This document shows, in pieces, positions 48,877 through 58,164 of a DNA stretch of 64,000 nucleotides (position 1 is the stretch's first letter; each line of letters starts with the position of its first letter). The stretch comes from Pseudomonadota bacterium (GTDB taxonomy: Bacteria; Desulfobacterota; Binatia; Binatales; Binataceae). The notes under the pieces were generated by a model, which was not told the DNA's origin, did no database searches, and saw only the letters and a program-made list of their open reading frames with translations. A program made the translations under genes and the position numbers. The DNA lies in the NCBI GenBank assembly GCA_021324885.1, contig JAJPIF010000025.1:172713-236712 (forward strand), read 5' to 3'.

Positions 48877-49851
48877 CTACGACTGCTTCAGTTTGCGGAC
48901 CTCTTCGGCCATTTCCGGGACCGCTTTGAACAGGTCGGCTACCAGACCGTAGTCGGCGACGCTGAAGATCGGGGCCTCTTCGTCTTTGTTGATGGCCACG
49001 ATCACTTTGGAATCCTTCATTCCTGCAAGGTGCTGGATCGCGCCGGAGATCCCGACTGCTATATAAAGGTCGGGCGCGACAACCTTGCCGGTCTGGCCGA
49101 CCTGCAGATCGTTGGGGACGAAGCCGGCGTCCACCGCGGCGCGGCTGGCGCCCATCGCGGCACCCACCGCATCGACCAGTGGCTCGAGGACGGTCTTGAA
49201 GTTCTCGCCCGATTTCAGACCGCGGCCGCCTGAAACCACGATATGGGCTTCGGTCAGTTGGGGGCGGTCGCTCTTGATTTCATTGAAGTTGACGAACTCC
49301 ATCTTGAGCGAGGCCTGATCCAAGGTCGCGGGCTGTTTTTCCACCGGTGAGGGGCTGGAGGCTTCCGGCGCGGCGTCGAACGCGGTGGCCCGCACCGTGA
49401 TCACCTTGACCGGGCCGTCCATCTCCACCAGCGCCATCCCGTTGCCGGCGTACATCGGCCGGATCACGGTGCCGTCGTCGTTGATCGTAATGATATCGGA
49501 AGCCATCGGCGCGTCCAGCCGCGCCGCCAGCCGCGGCATCAGATCCTTGCCGCGCGCCGTCGCCGTAGCCATCACGTACTCGGCGCCGATGCTCTTGACC
49601 AGGTTGGCGAGCGCCTGCGCGTGCGCGTCGGCGAGGTAATTTTTGAGCGCGGGATGCTCCAGCGCAATCACTTTGGCGGCGCCGTATTTGGCTGCTTGCT
49701 GCGCCAATGACTCGACATTCTCTCCCAGCACGGCGACGAGGCATTGCGCGCCGCGCTTGCGCGCCATCTCAAGCCCGGCGTTGATCGCGACCAGCGTGGA
49801 TTTGGGAAAATGCTCGTGCTGATGCTCGGCAAAAACTAAAACGTCACCCAT
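48877..49851 (-). CDS. etfA: Electron transfer flavoprotein alpha subunit
   Basis: 324 residues. The C-terminal FAD-binding domain carries [16 protein letters not shown] and [19 protein letters not shown] with QHLAGM, invariant in EtfA/FixB; the N-terminal [17 protein letters not shown] is also typical. With EtfB it accepts electrons from acyl-CoA dehydrogenases in the cytoplasm. AGGAAG lies 7 bases before the ATG, and the gene follows etfB after 61 bp. The likely electron acceptor, the Fe-S membrane oxidoreductase, is encoded convergently. Confidence 0.97.
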   Translation of the reverse strand: MGDVLVFAEHQHEHFPKSTLVAINAGLEMARKRGAQCLVAVLGENVESLAQQAAKYGAAKVIALEHPALKNYLADAHAQALANLVKSIGAEYVMATATARGKDLMPRLAARLDAPMASDIITINDDGTVIRPMYAGNGMALVEMDGPVKVITVRATAFDAAPEASSPSPVEKQPATLDQASLKMEFVNFNEIKSDRPQLTEAHIVVSGGRGLKSGENFKTVLEPLVDAVGAAMGASRAAVDAGFVPNDLQVGQTGKVVAPDLYIAVGISGAIQHLAGMKDSKVIVAINKDEEAPIFSVADYGLVADLFKAVPEMAEEVRKLKQS

Positions 49852-49912
49852 TTGGTGTCTTCCTGATAAGGCAGTGGTTCGCGATCCGTGGTTCGCGCCC
49901 CCGGCATTCCGT

Positions 49913-50662
49913 TCAGATAAGCTTAGCCTCTTCGTGCAGGAGCTTGACCAGCTCCTGGACCGATCCGACCTTGCGGCCCGCCTGCCGCTTGGGCGGCGCC
50001 TTGAGTTCCTTCACTCTCAGTTTCGGGGTGAGGTCCAGGCCCAGGGACTCGATCGGGATTTCCTTCAACTCTTTTTTGCGCGCTTTCATGATTCCGGGCA
50101 GCGACGCGTAGCGTGGTTCGTTAAGGCGCAGGTCGGTCGTGACCACCGCGGGCAGTGGGAAAGCGACGGTTTCCAGACCGCCGTCCACTTCCCTGACCAC
50201 GGTGCAGCGGTCGCCCTCAATTTCAAGCTTGGAGGCGAAGGTCGCCTGCGGCCATCCGAGGATCTCGGCCAGCATCTGCCCGACCTGGTTCGAATCGTCA
50301 TCGATTGCCTGCTTGCCCAGAATCACCAGCCTGGGCTGCTCTTCGGCGACGACTTTGGCGATCACGCGGGCGATCGTGAGCGTGTCCAGCGGTTTGTCGG
50401 TCACAATGAGTTTGGCGCGATCGGCGCCCATCGCGAGCCCCGTGCGAAGCTGTTCCTGCCAGTTGCTCTGGCCGATGGTCATCAGCACGACCTCGCCGGT
50501 CTTCAGGCGCTCCTTGATGCGCAAGGCTTCTTCGATCGCGATTTCGTCGAAGGGGTTAATCACCCACTTAACGTTATCGGTGGCGATTCCCGATCCGTCG
50601 GGCAGGATCCGGATGGTCGTAGCGGGATCGGGAACACGCTTGAACGGTACCAGAATTTTCAC
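49913..50662 (-). CDS. etfB: Electron transfer flavoprotein beta subunit
   Basis: 249 residues starting at a GTG with AAGGAG 7 bases upstream. The family pattern ILVPFKRVPDPATTIRI, NPFDEIAIEEALRIKE, GADRAKLI, GKQAIDDDSNQVGQMLAE (AMP-binding) and the LPAVVTTDLRLNEPRY signature are complete. It forms the ETF heterodimer with the product of the following gene. The canonical EtfB sequence and convergent Fe-S oxidoreductase point to ordinary linear electron transfer to quinone; a bifurcating function is not indicated. Confidence 0.97.
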   Translation of the reverse strand: MKILVPFKRVPDPATTIRILPDGSGIATDNVKWVINPFDEIAIEEALRIKERLKTGEVVLMTIGQSNWQEQLRTGLAMGADRAKLIVTDKPLDTLTIARVIAKVVAEEQPRLVILGKQAIDDDSNQVGQMLAEILGWPQATFASKLEIEGDRCTVVREVDGGLETVAFPLPAVVTTDLRLNEPRYASLPGIMKARKKELKEIPIESLGLDLTPKLRVKELKAPPKRQAGRKVGSVQELVKLLHEEAKLI

Positions 50663-50818
50663 TGAATCGCTCCTTGGATTACGCCGCGTGAAGCACGGCG
50701 CCTGGCTGCTCTCCCATCATACAAACAGGGATCGAGGCAGGCGGATGGGAAAACTAACAACGGTATAAGTTTCAGTCAAATCAGGTCTGGACGGCGCCGC
50801 GAATGAGCCGGCGTCAGA

Positions 50819-51601
50819 CTATTCATTGTACCCCAGACGCAGCGACAACGCCCGGCCGGCCTCGAGGATGATAGGTGCAATCTCGTTGTCGACCCGCTCT
50901 GCCGGAATCCGGTACGACGGACCGGCGACGGCCAGCGAGCCGACCACAGTGCGGGTGTAATCGCGAATCGGCACGGCAACCGAGCACACATCTTCCATAT
51001 ATTCGCCGTGATCGACGGCATAGCCCGCCTTGGCGACCTCGCCCAGTTGTTCGAGCAGGGCCGCGCGATCGATGATGGTCTTGCCGGTGGGCGCGCGCAT
51101 CTGCTCAGGCAGCGCCGATTTCAGTTCCTCGTCGGCTTCGAAGGCCAGGTAAACCTTACCCACCGCGGTGCAATAAAGCGGCAATGAATCGCCGATCGGA
51201 GGAGTTATCTTGACCACGCGGTCTTCGGGCTCCGCTGCTTCCAGCGGCACCACGCCGTCGCGGCGCACTATGCCGACAAAGGCGCTCTCACGGCATTTGC
51301 GCGCCAGTTCAGACATGATCGGGCGCGCCTGCCGGACCAGACCCATATGGTCGATATAGCTGCGGCCGAGGTTTAGACATCGAATTCCCAGGCGGTAATT
51401 TTCCGTCGAACGGTTCTGTTCGATATAACCGCGCGCTTCCAACGTCGCCAGCAGCCGAAACACGTTGTTCTTATGCAGCTTCAAGCGTTTGGACAATTCG
51501 GTGACGCCGAGTTCATCAACGTCGCGGGAGAATTGTTCCAGCACGTCGAGCGAATGCGCCACGGACTGGATGACGTAGTTTGCTTTGTCGCGGCGAACCA
51601 T
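50819..51601 (-). CDS. IclR-family transcriptional regulator
   Basis: 260 residues. An N-terminal winged helix-turn-helix (SVAHSLDVLEQFS … LGVTELSKRLKLHKNNVFRLLATLEARGYI) precedes the effector-binding GAF-like domain (LYCTAVGKVYLAFE; GYAVDHGEYMEDVCSVAVPI; VVGSLAVAGP). IclR regulators control catabolic operons for aromatic or organic acids. Likely targets are the neighbouring etfBA genes downstream or the divergent VOC / aldo-keto reductase genes; no operator could be pinpointed in the 209-bp divergent region. A good single-gene transcript. Confidence 0.94.
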   Translation of the reverse strand: MVRRDKANYVIQSVAHSLDVLEQFSRDVDELGVTELSKRLKLHKNNVFRLLATLEARGYIEQNRSTENYRLGIRCLNLGRSYIDHMGLVRQARPIMSELARKCRESAFVGIVRRDGVVPLEAAEPEDRVVKITPPIGDSLPLYCTAVGKVYLAFEADEELKSALPEQMRAPTGKTIIDRAALLEQLGEVAKAGYAVDHGEYMEDVCSVAVPIRDYTRTVVGSLAVAGPSYRIPAERVDNEIAPIILEAGRALSLRLGYNE

Positions 51602-51810
51602 TGCGCTTTTCTATACCTCTAAGGTGCCTTCTTGCCCCGCGCCCGCCATTTTGGGATAGCGTTTTAATTTAGTGCGCCCCGAGCAGGTCTGTCAACGTAC
51701 CCTTTTTCCGCCACCCGCCGACCCCACGCGCGGGTGTCGCGGCCTGGCCACTGATGTAGACTCGACAACTGCATCGCAGTGAGCTTCAAAGGTCATGCAG
51801 GAGTGAAAAG

Positions 51811-52203
51811 GTGATAAAAACTGAAGGTTTACGCCATGTGGCCCTGCGTGTTGCCGATCTGCCTCGCGCCAAAAGATTCTACATGGAAGTGTTTGGCATG
51901 CGGGTGGTCTGGCAGCCCGACCAGGACAATGCTTACCTGAGTTCCGGCTCGGATAACCTCGCGCTGCATCATGAGGCTGCAGCCCAGCCGGGGGCAGCCG
52001 CAGGCGGAGCGTTGGACCATATTGGCTTCTTTGTACGGGAACTCAGGCAACTGGAGGAGAGCTTTGACTGGGTGCGGCAGCGCGGGATCGAAATCGTCAA
52101 GCCGCTGCGCCAGCATCGAGACGGCACCTGGTCCTTTTACATCAAGGATCCCGACGGCGTTGTGATCCAGTTAATCCACGATCCGTCCGCAACCGCGGCG
52201 TAA
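51811..52203 (+). CDS. VOC-family protein (glyoxalase/dioxygenase fold)
   Basis: 130 residues from a GTG start with AGGAG 7 bases upstream. One VOC unit: LRHVALRVADLPRAKRFYMEVF, NLALHHEA, LDHIGFFVREL and a closing IKDPDGVVIQLIHDP. Two expected metal-ligand histidines (H9 and the His in LDHIGF) are present, but the usual last Glu ligand is Gln (VVIQLI), so the metal site may differ from glyoxalase I. Function unassigned. It is followed by an aldo/keto reductase gene after 30 bp. Confidence 0.82.
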   Translation: MIKTEGLRHVALRVADLPRAKRFYMEVFGMRVVWQPDQDNAYLSSGSDNLALHHEAAAQPGAAAGGALDHIGFFVRELRQLEESFDWVRQRGIEIVKPLRQHRDGTWSFYIKDPDGVVIQLIHDPSATAA

Positions 52204-52233
52204 CCGGAGCGTCCGGCTAAGTGCCGCAAGGGA

Positions 52234-53355
52234 ATGAGAATAATAATGATTAAGGGCAAAGCGCTGTCTTCAGCAACCGCATCCTACGCGGCAAGATTTC
52301 CGGATCTGCCCGGCAACTACCGCTCGATGTTCGAGTTGGCCGCCTCGTCGCTGGGAATGGGGACCTATCTCGGCGAGATGGATGAGGCGACCGACGAGAT
52401 GTACCGCCAGGCGGCCAAAGCCGCGGTTTTGGGGGGTATCAATGTTATCGACAATGCCGTCAATTATCGGTTCCAGCGCAGCGAACGATCAATCGGAGCC
52501 GCGATTGCCGACCTGATTGAAGCCGGACAGGTGAGGCGCCCCGAACTGATCGTATCGAGCAAGGGCGGTTACATCACGTTCGACGGCGAAATGCCGGCTG
52601 ATCCGCGCGCATACTTCGACCGGGAGTTCGTCCGCACCGGGCTGATCGGACCGGGCGACCTGGTGGACAATTCCCATTGCATGACGCCCCGCTATATCAG
52701 CGCGATGCTCGACCGCAGCCGCGCCAATCTGGGCCTTGAAACTGTCGACGTCTATTTCCTGCACAACCCGGAAACCCAGGCCGCCGCGGTGGGACGGGAG
52801 GAATTCAAACGCCGGCTGCGGCTCGTGTTCGAACTGCTGGAGGCTAAAGCCGTTGAAGGCGCGATTGGCGTTTACGGCGTCGCCACCTGGAACGGTTTCC
52901 GGATGCACCCGGACAGCCCGGATTACTTATCGTTGCAGGAGATAGCCGATCTTGCGGCGGACATTGCCGGCCAAAAGCATCACTTCAAGGTCGTGCAGCT
53001 CCCCTACAGCCTGGCAATGCCCGAGGCATTCACCACCCCGAATCAAAAGATTCGCGGCGAAGGTCAGATGTTATCGCTGCTGGAAGCCGCCCGCGCCCTC
53101 GGCATCGCCGTTTGGGCCAGCGCCTCGTTGCTGCAAGGGCGGCTCACGGCGCGGCTGCCGCCGGTGGTGGCCGACGCGATGACCGCAATGCGCACCGACG
53201 CCCAACGATCGATCCAGTTCGTGCGCTCCACGCCCGGGGTCAACGTTGCGCTGGTCGGCATGAAAAGCATCGCGCACGTTCAGGAGAACCTCGAAACCCT
53301 GAAGCATCCACCGGCGCCGTTCGAGTCATTGATGAAACTATTCACCAAGGCGTGA
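52234..53355 (+). CDS. Aldo/keto reductase
   Basis: 373 residues, an AKR TIM barrel with the full catalytic tetrad: D73 and Y78 (VIDNAVNY), K110 (VSSKGGY) and H148 (VDNSHCM). The NADP-binding C-terminal part includes the QFVRSTPGVNVALVGMKS segment. Reduces aldehydes or ketones with NADPH; substrate unknown. Two starts are possible, ATG 52234 and ATG 52246, and neither has an ideal ribosome-binding site; the conserved region starts later (SSLGMGTYLG). Likely cotranscribed with the preceding VOC gene and possibly controlled by the divergent IclR regulator. Confidence 0.9.
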   Translation: MRIIMIKGKALSSATASYAARFPDLPGNYRSMFELAASSLGMGTYLGEMDEATDEMYRQAAKAAVLGGINVIDNAVNYRFQRSERSIGAAIADLIEAGQVRRPELIVSSKGGYITFDGEMPADPRAYFDREFVRTGLIGPGDLVDNSHCMTPRYISAMLDRSRANLGLETVDVYFLHNPETQAAAVGREEFKRRLRLVFELLEAKAVEGAIGVYGVATWNGFRMHPDSPDYLSLQEIADLAADIAGQKHHFKVVQLPYSLAMPEAFTTPNQKIRGEGQMLSLLEAARALGIAVWASASLLQGRLTARLPPVVADAMTAMRTDAQRSIQFVRSTPGVNVALVGMKSIAHVQENLETLKHPPAPFESLMKLFTKA

Positions 53356-53482
53356 TGCCTTCGGGCCAGGAGCAAAGCGGCAAAAGTTTAGCAGCCGTGC
53401 TGGGCGGCCGAATTTCGCCGCGGCACCGGCCCGGGCGCTCGCCCATGTCGGTGATTTGTTGAAGATGGTGGATTTCGCCGTA

Positions 53483-56400
53483 TCACGCATTAACCGCTTT
53501 GACGCCGGGGGTTAGTTCGCGTTCCAGGCGTTCGATGTCCGCTGAGGACAGGGCGAAGTACTTCGCTTCCGGATGGTGGAATACGATCGCCGTTACCGAG
53601 CCTTCGGGCTCCATCATGAAGCCCTCGGTCAAATGGATGCCGATATTGTTTTCGAGATCCAGCAGGCGAAATAGCTGGACCTGATCCTCAAGCCGCGGAC
53701 AGGCCGGATAGCCGAAGGAAAAGCGTTTGCCCCGGTAATGCGCATGGAACAGGTCCTTTTTGCTGATGCCATCGGGGTCCTTGAATCCCCACATCTCGCG
53801 GATCTTCTGATGGAGCAGCTCGGCAAACGCCTCCGCGCTTTCCAGCGCCAGCACCTGCAGGATGTGCGAGCGCAGATAGTCACCCTGCCCTTTCCATCGT
53901 TCGGCCAGCGTACGCACGCCGGGTCCGATCGTAGTCGCCATCATGCACACGTAATCGACGCGGCCCGATGAACGCGGCGCCACATAATCGGCCAGACACA
54001 ATCCGGGTGGATCGGCCTGACGGCCGAAGGTGAACTCCTCGATTATCCGCTTGGCGTCGGGCGCATAGATCAGCAGATGGTGTCCGTCGGAGTTGGCCGG
54101 AAAGAATTTGTAAGCCGCGTCAGCCCGGATGTCGTCAGCAGCGAGCATCACTTCCTCGACGGCTTTCACTCTTTCGCGCAGTTCGATCGCCTTGGGGTCG
54201 CGGGCGGCCATTGCCTGTTCCGCGTTCTTCAATCCCAGGTGGCGCGTATAGAGCATTACCGGGTTGATATACCCAAAGATTTGGTCGAGGTCGTAATTCT
54301 TAATCAGATGGAGCCGCAGGTCGGGCGGGCGCGGAATCTCGACATCCTGGCGCACCGCGGGTCGATCTTCGATTTTGGCGTCGGCCGCGGGCTTGGACGC
54401 GACCGCCTTCAGCATCCTGGCCGTCTCGGCGTCCAGTTGCGAAGCCAGCTTTTCGCGCCGCTGGGGGTCGATGATCTGGTTGGCCAGGTCCAGTCCGTTC
54501 ATCGCGTCGTTGGCGTATGCGACCAACCCGCCATACTGCGGTGCGATTTTGGTCCGGGTGAAGCGCGCCGACAGCGCCGCGCCGCCGACCAGCAGCGGGC
54601 AGTCGATTTCCGCAGCGCTCAGATCCTGGGCGGTAATCACCATCATCTGCGCGGATTTGACCAGCAGGCCTGACAGCCCGATCGCATCGGGATGGTATTC
54701 GCGATAGGCCTTGATCAACTCCTCGGGCGGCACCTTGATACCGAGGTTGACCACCCGAAACCCGTTGTTGCTAAGGATGATATCGACCAGGTTCTTGCCG
54801 ATATCGTGGACGTCGCCCTTGACCGTGGCGAGCACGATTGTACCTTTGCCCGTGCTCTCGCTTTTCTCCATGTGCGGTTCGAGATAGGAGACCGCCGCCT
54901 TCATCGCTTCGGCCGACTGGAGCACTTCGGCTACGATCATCTGATTGGCGTTGAACAGCCGCCCCACTTCGTCCATCCCCTTCATCAGGGGACCGTTGAT
55001 AATCTCCAGCGGCCGCCGCCCGCGCAGCGCTTCGTCGAGGTCCTGAAAGAGACCGTCCTTGGAGCCTTCCAGAATGTAGAGCGCCAGCCGCTCGTCCAGC
55101 GGCAGCGCCGCGCGCTGCTCGACCGACGCCTTGGCCTTGCGGGCGCGGAAATGCGCGCTGAACGCCGCGATCGGGTCATCGCCGCGCCACCAGATCAGAT
55201 CCTCGGCCAGCCGCCGCTCCTCCTCGGGGATGGACGGATAACGTTCGAGCTTCTCGGAATTGACGATCGCGCAGTCCAATCCCGCCTGCACGCAATGGTA
55301 GAGCATGACCGAGTTGAGCACTTCGCGCCCCGCTTCGGGCAGCCCGAAGGAGACGTTGGAAATCCCCAGGATTGTTTTGCAGCGGGGCAGCGCCGCCTTG
55401 ATCGCGCGGATGCCCTCGATCGTCTCGACCCCCGCCCCGATATAGTTGCGGTCGCCGGTGCCCACCGGGAACACCAGCGCGTCGAAGAAAATGTCCTCCG
55501 GCGCGATCCCGTGCCGATGAACCAACAGATCATAGGAACGCTGCGCGATTTGCAGTTTGCGCTCGCGCGTAATCGCCTGCGCTTGCTGCTTGTCCTCGTC
55601 GATACAGCCGACCACCAGCGCGGCGCCGAACTGTTTGCTCAATTCGATCACGCGCAGCAGCCGTTCAGAATGCTCGCCGTCCTCCAGATTGATGGAGTTG
55701 ATAATCGCTTTGCCCTGGATACGCTTGAGCGCCTGCTCGACCACTCGATAGTCGGTCGAGTCGATCATCAGCGGCACTTTGATCTTTTTGACCAGATGGT
55801 CGAGGAATTGGGCGACGTCCTGCGCCTCGTTGCGATCGGGATCCTGCAAACAAACGTCCAGGATATGAGCGCCGCGCCGCACCTGCAGGCGGCCGATTTC
55901 CGCCGCCTCCTCGAATTTGCCCTCCGCGATCAGCCGCTTGAACTTGCGGCTGCCCAGCACGTTGGTCCGCTCGCCCACAATCACCGGACGCGTGGCATCG
56001 TCTATGACCAGGGTTTCGATTCCCGACACTACCGAGCGCACCGGAGCAGCCGGCACCCGGGGCGGGTGTCCTACCGCAGCCTGAGCGAGCAGACGAATAT
56101 GTTCGGGCGTCGTCCCGCAGCATCCGCCGATTACGTTGAGCCATCCGTGATCCAGGAAGCGCGCGATTTTTGCGGCCAGGATTTCGGGCGTTTCGTGATA
56201 ATGGCCCTCTTCGTCCGGCAATCCCGCATTGGGAACGCAGGCCACGGGAAAGCGGCTGATTTCCGCGAGCGTGCGCAGATGGTCGGTCATGAAATCCGGC
56301 CCGGTCGCGCAGTTAAGCCCGATCCACAGCAGATCGCGATGGGCCACCGAGACGTAAAAGGCCTCGATATCCTGACCGGCCAGCAACGTACCCATCGTCT

Positions 56401-57004
56401 CGATCGTGCCCTGCACCGCGACTCCCACTGTGCATTGCAACCGCTTCATCGCGCGCTCAACGCCGATCAGACCGGCCTTGACGTTGAGCGTGTCCTGCAC
56501 CGTTTCCAGCAGCAGCAGGTCGGCACCGCCCTCGATCAATCCCTCGGCCTGCTCCTGGTAAGCATCAGCCAATTGATCGAAGGTCACGCCGCCGGTCACC
56601 GAGATGGTTTTGGTCGTAGGACCCATCGAACCGGCAACAAAGCGTGGGCGTTCGGCTGTCGCGACGCTGTCGGCGGCGTCGCGCGCGATCGCCGCCGCTG
56701 CGCGATTGAGTTCGCGGGCATCGTCCTGAAGCCCGTACTCGGCCAGCACTATAGAAGTGGATCCGAAGCTGTCAGTCTCGATGATGTCGGCGCCAGCCTT
56801 TAGAAAAGCCAGGTGCAGATTGCGGATCAGGTCCGGCCGGGTACGAACCAGATTCTCGTTGCATCCCTCGAGCTCAGGTCCGCCGAAATCATCGGGCCCG
56901 GGACGCAGGTCCTGGATCGACGTGCCCATGGCACCGTCGAGCACCAGGATGCGGGCGGCAAGCAGTTGCTTGAGCAGGTTTAAGCGTTCGACTCGGTCAA
57001 TCAT
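53483..57004 (-). CDS. metH: Cobalamin-dependent methionine synthase
   Basis: 1173 residues with all four MetH modules: homocysteine/zinc domain (about 1-330; zinc ligands C232 in LNCATGPDF and C295-C296 in GGCCGTTP), methyltetrahydrofolate (pterin) domain (about 345-610), cobalamin cap and B12 domain (about 625-860; axial His733 in DVHDIGKN), and the AdoMet reactivation domain (about 880-1170, with RFSFGYPACP). It methylates homocysteine using methyltetrahydrofolate via methylcobalamin in the cytoplasm. The 297-bp upstream region shows no cobalamin- or SAM-riboswitch pattern. Transcribed alone. Confidence 0.97.
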   Translation of the reverse strand: MIDRVERLNLLKQLLAARILVLDGAMGTSIQDLRPGPDDFGGPELEGCNENLVRTRPDLIRNLHLAFLKAGADIIETDSFGSTSIVLAEYGLQDDARELNRAAAAIARDAADSVATAERPRFVAGSMGPTTKTISVTGGVTFDQLADAYQEQAEGLIEGGADLLLLETVQDTLNVKAGLIGVERAMKRLQCTVGVAVQGTIETMGTLLAGQDIEAFYVSVAHRDLLWIGLNCATGPDFMTDHLRTLAEISRFPVACVPNAGLPDEEGHYHETPEILAAKIARFLDHGWLNVIGGCCGTTPEHIRLLAQAAVGHPPRVPAAPVRSVVSGIETLVIDDATRPVIVGERTNVLGSRKFKRLIAEGKFEEAAEIGRLQVRRGAHILDVCLQDPDRNEAQDVAQFLDHLVKKIKVPLMIDSTDYRVVEQALKRIQGKAIINSINLEDGEHSERLLRVIELSKQFGAALVVGCIDEDKQQAQAITRERKLQIAQRSYDLLVHRHGIAPEDIFFDALVFPVGTGDRNYIGAGVETIEGIRAIKAALPRCKTILGISNVSFGLPEAGREVLNSVMLYHCVQAGLDCAIVNSEKLERYPSIPEEERRLAEDLIWWRGDDPIAAFSAHFRARKAKASVEQRAALPLDERLALYILEGSKDGLFQDLDEALRGRRPLEIINGPLMKGMDEVGRLFNANQMIVAEVLQSAEAMKAAVSYLEPHMEKSESTGKGTIVLATVKGDVHDIGKNLVDIILSNNGFRVVNLGIKVPPEELIKAYREYHPDAIGLSGLLVKSAQMMVITAQDLSAAEIDCPLLVGGAALSARFTRTKIAPQYGGLVAYANDAMNGLDLANQIIDPQRREKLASQLDAETARMLKAVASKPAADAKIEDRPAVRQDVEIPRPPDLRLHLIKNYDLDQIFGYINPVMLYTRHLGLKNAEQAMAARDPKAIELRERVKAVEEVMLAADDIRADAAYKFFPANSDGHHLLIYAPDAKRIIEEFTFGRQADPPGLCLADYVAPRSSGRVDYVCMMATTIGPGVRTLAERWKGQGDYLRSHILQVLALESAEAFAELLHQKIREMWGFKDPDGISKKDLFHAHYRGKRFSFGYPACPRLEDQVQLFRLLDLENNIGIHLTEGFMMEPEGSVTAIVFHHPEAKYFALSSADIERLERELTPGVKAVNA

Positions 57005-57301
57005 TGATTGATAAGCGGATAAACAGGCGTCCTTTATGCATATGAACTTTAAACTCTAACCTACCATCGACTTGTTCGCAATTTTGTCCCCGGCAAACCG
57101 CGCTGTACTGATATTGTATCGCGATCAAAAGACCGGAACATCGCAATCCATTACATCGAGCGAAGGCCGGGGGTTCACGGCTGCAACGGTCTGGTAAGGC
57201 CGCCCGGGCCGAGCATCTTGTAAATCATCGGGCCGTTCCTGTAAGCATCGTTGAGAGGAGCAGAGAAGCGGGCTCCCACTCTTGGTGAAGGGAGCAAAAG
57301 T

Positions 57302-58069
57302 ATGATCGCGGCGTGGGTTGGATTTTTCGACAGTCTTATTGCATTGGCGCTGATCCTGGCGGGGGTGATTGGGGCCCACTTTGACTTGATAGTTCCATTC
57401 CTGGGCTTCCAGTTGTTCCTGCTCGGCCTGCTCTTCGGCGTCCTGTCCCTGATCCTCGGGATAATCGGACTATTTCGGACCCGGCGCCCCGAATGGCGCA
57501 GCAGTCGCGGCCGGGCGATGGTGGCCAGCTATCTGGGGGTGATTTTCACCGGGCTGCTGGTCTATCTTGCGGTCAGCGCCAAGGGCTACCCCGCCATCAA
57601 TGACATCACGACCGACGTCGACAATCCGCCGCAATTTGTCCACGCCGCCAACCTGGCGCCGAACCAAGGCCGAAATCTAAGCTACAATAAGGCGAAATAT
57701 GCCGCGCGCCAGGAGCAGGGTTATGGTCCGGTACAACCGCTTCGGGTGTCGCAGGATCCTGACCAATGCTTCAAAGAAGTCAGCACCCTCGCCTCGGACA
57801 TGCACGGATGGCGCGTTACATATACGGACGCCCGCACGCGCACGATTGAGGGCGTTGCGACCACGCCGCTGTTCCACTTTCACGATGATTTCGTGATCCA
57901 GGTCCGCCCCGCGCCGAATGGCAATGGCAGTCTGGTTGAAATGCGCTCCAAATCGCGCGACGGCGAAGGCGACGTTGGCGCGAATTACAACCGTATCGAA
58001 AACTTCTTCAGGACCCTGTCCGCGGCCACCGCCCGATCGGAAAAAGTCTCGTCGCACAAACCGGCCTGA
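57302..58069 (+). CDS. DUF1499 membrane protein
   Basis: 255 residues from the ATG at 57302, with GAAGGGAG 7 bases upstream. Three N-terminal helices (about 5-22, 30-58, 75-92) precede a DUF1499 domain: YPAINDITTDVDNPPQF, a Tyr-rich linker, the segment MHGWRVTYTDARTRTIEG, FHFHDDFVIQVRP and SLVEMRSKSRDGEGDVGANYNRI. DUF1499 proteins are bacterial/plastid proteins of unknown function, thought to face the periplasm. A short Lys/Pro tail ends the protein. Confidence 0.85.
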   Translation: MIAAWVGFFDSLIALALILAGVIGAHFDLIVPFLGFQLFLLGLLFGVLSLILGIIGLFRTRRPEWRSSRGRAMVASYLGVIFTGLLVYLAVSAKGYPAINDITTDVDNPPQFVHAANLAPNQGRNLSYNKAKYAARQEQGYGPVQPLRVSQDPDQCFKEVSTLASDMHGWRVTYTDARTRTIEGVATTPLFHFHDDFVIQVRPAPNGNGSLVEMRSKSRDGEGDVGANYNRIENFFRTLSAATARSEKVSSHKPA

Positions 58070-58164
58070 ATTCGCGCCGCGAACCTTTGGCCGGAACGCG
58101 GGCGGCCCCGCGCTGATTGCATCAGCCCGCCGCCGGACGCGGGCAGGACCGGCCGCGCTGCTAC

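Noticed and set aside
54692-56803. 703-residue open frame on the plus strand opposite metH
   Set aside because: Antisense shadow of metH; translation is His/Arg/Asp-rich with no recognisable domain, caused by the high-GC codon pattern.
57005-57301. Cobalamin or SAM riboswitch upstream of metH
   Set aside because: Looked for a B12-box-like GCCACTG and the SAM-motif stems on the minus strand; none seen, although a divergent element cannot be fully excluded by eye.
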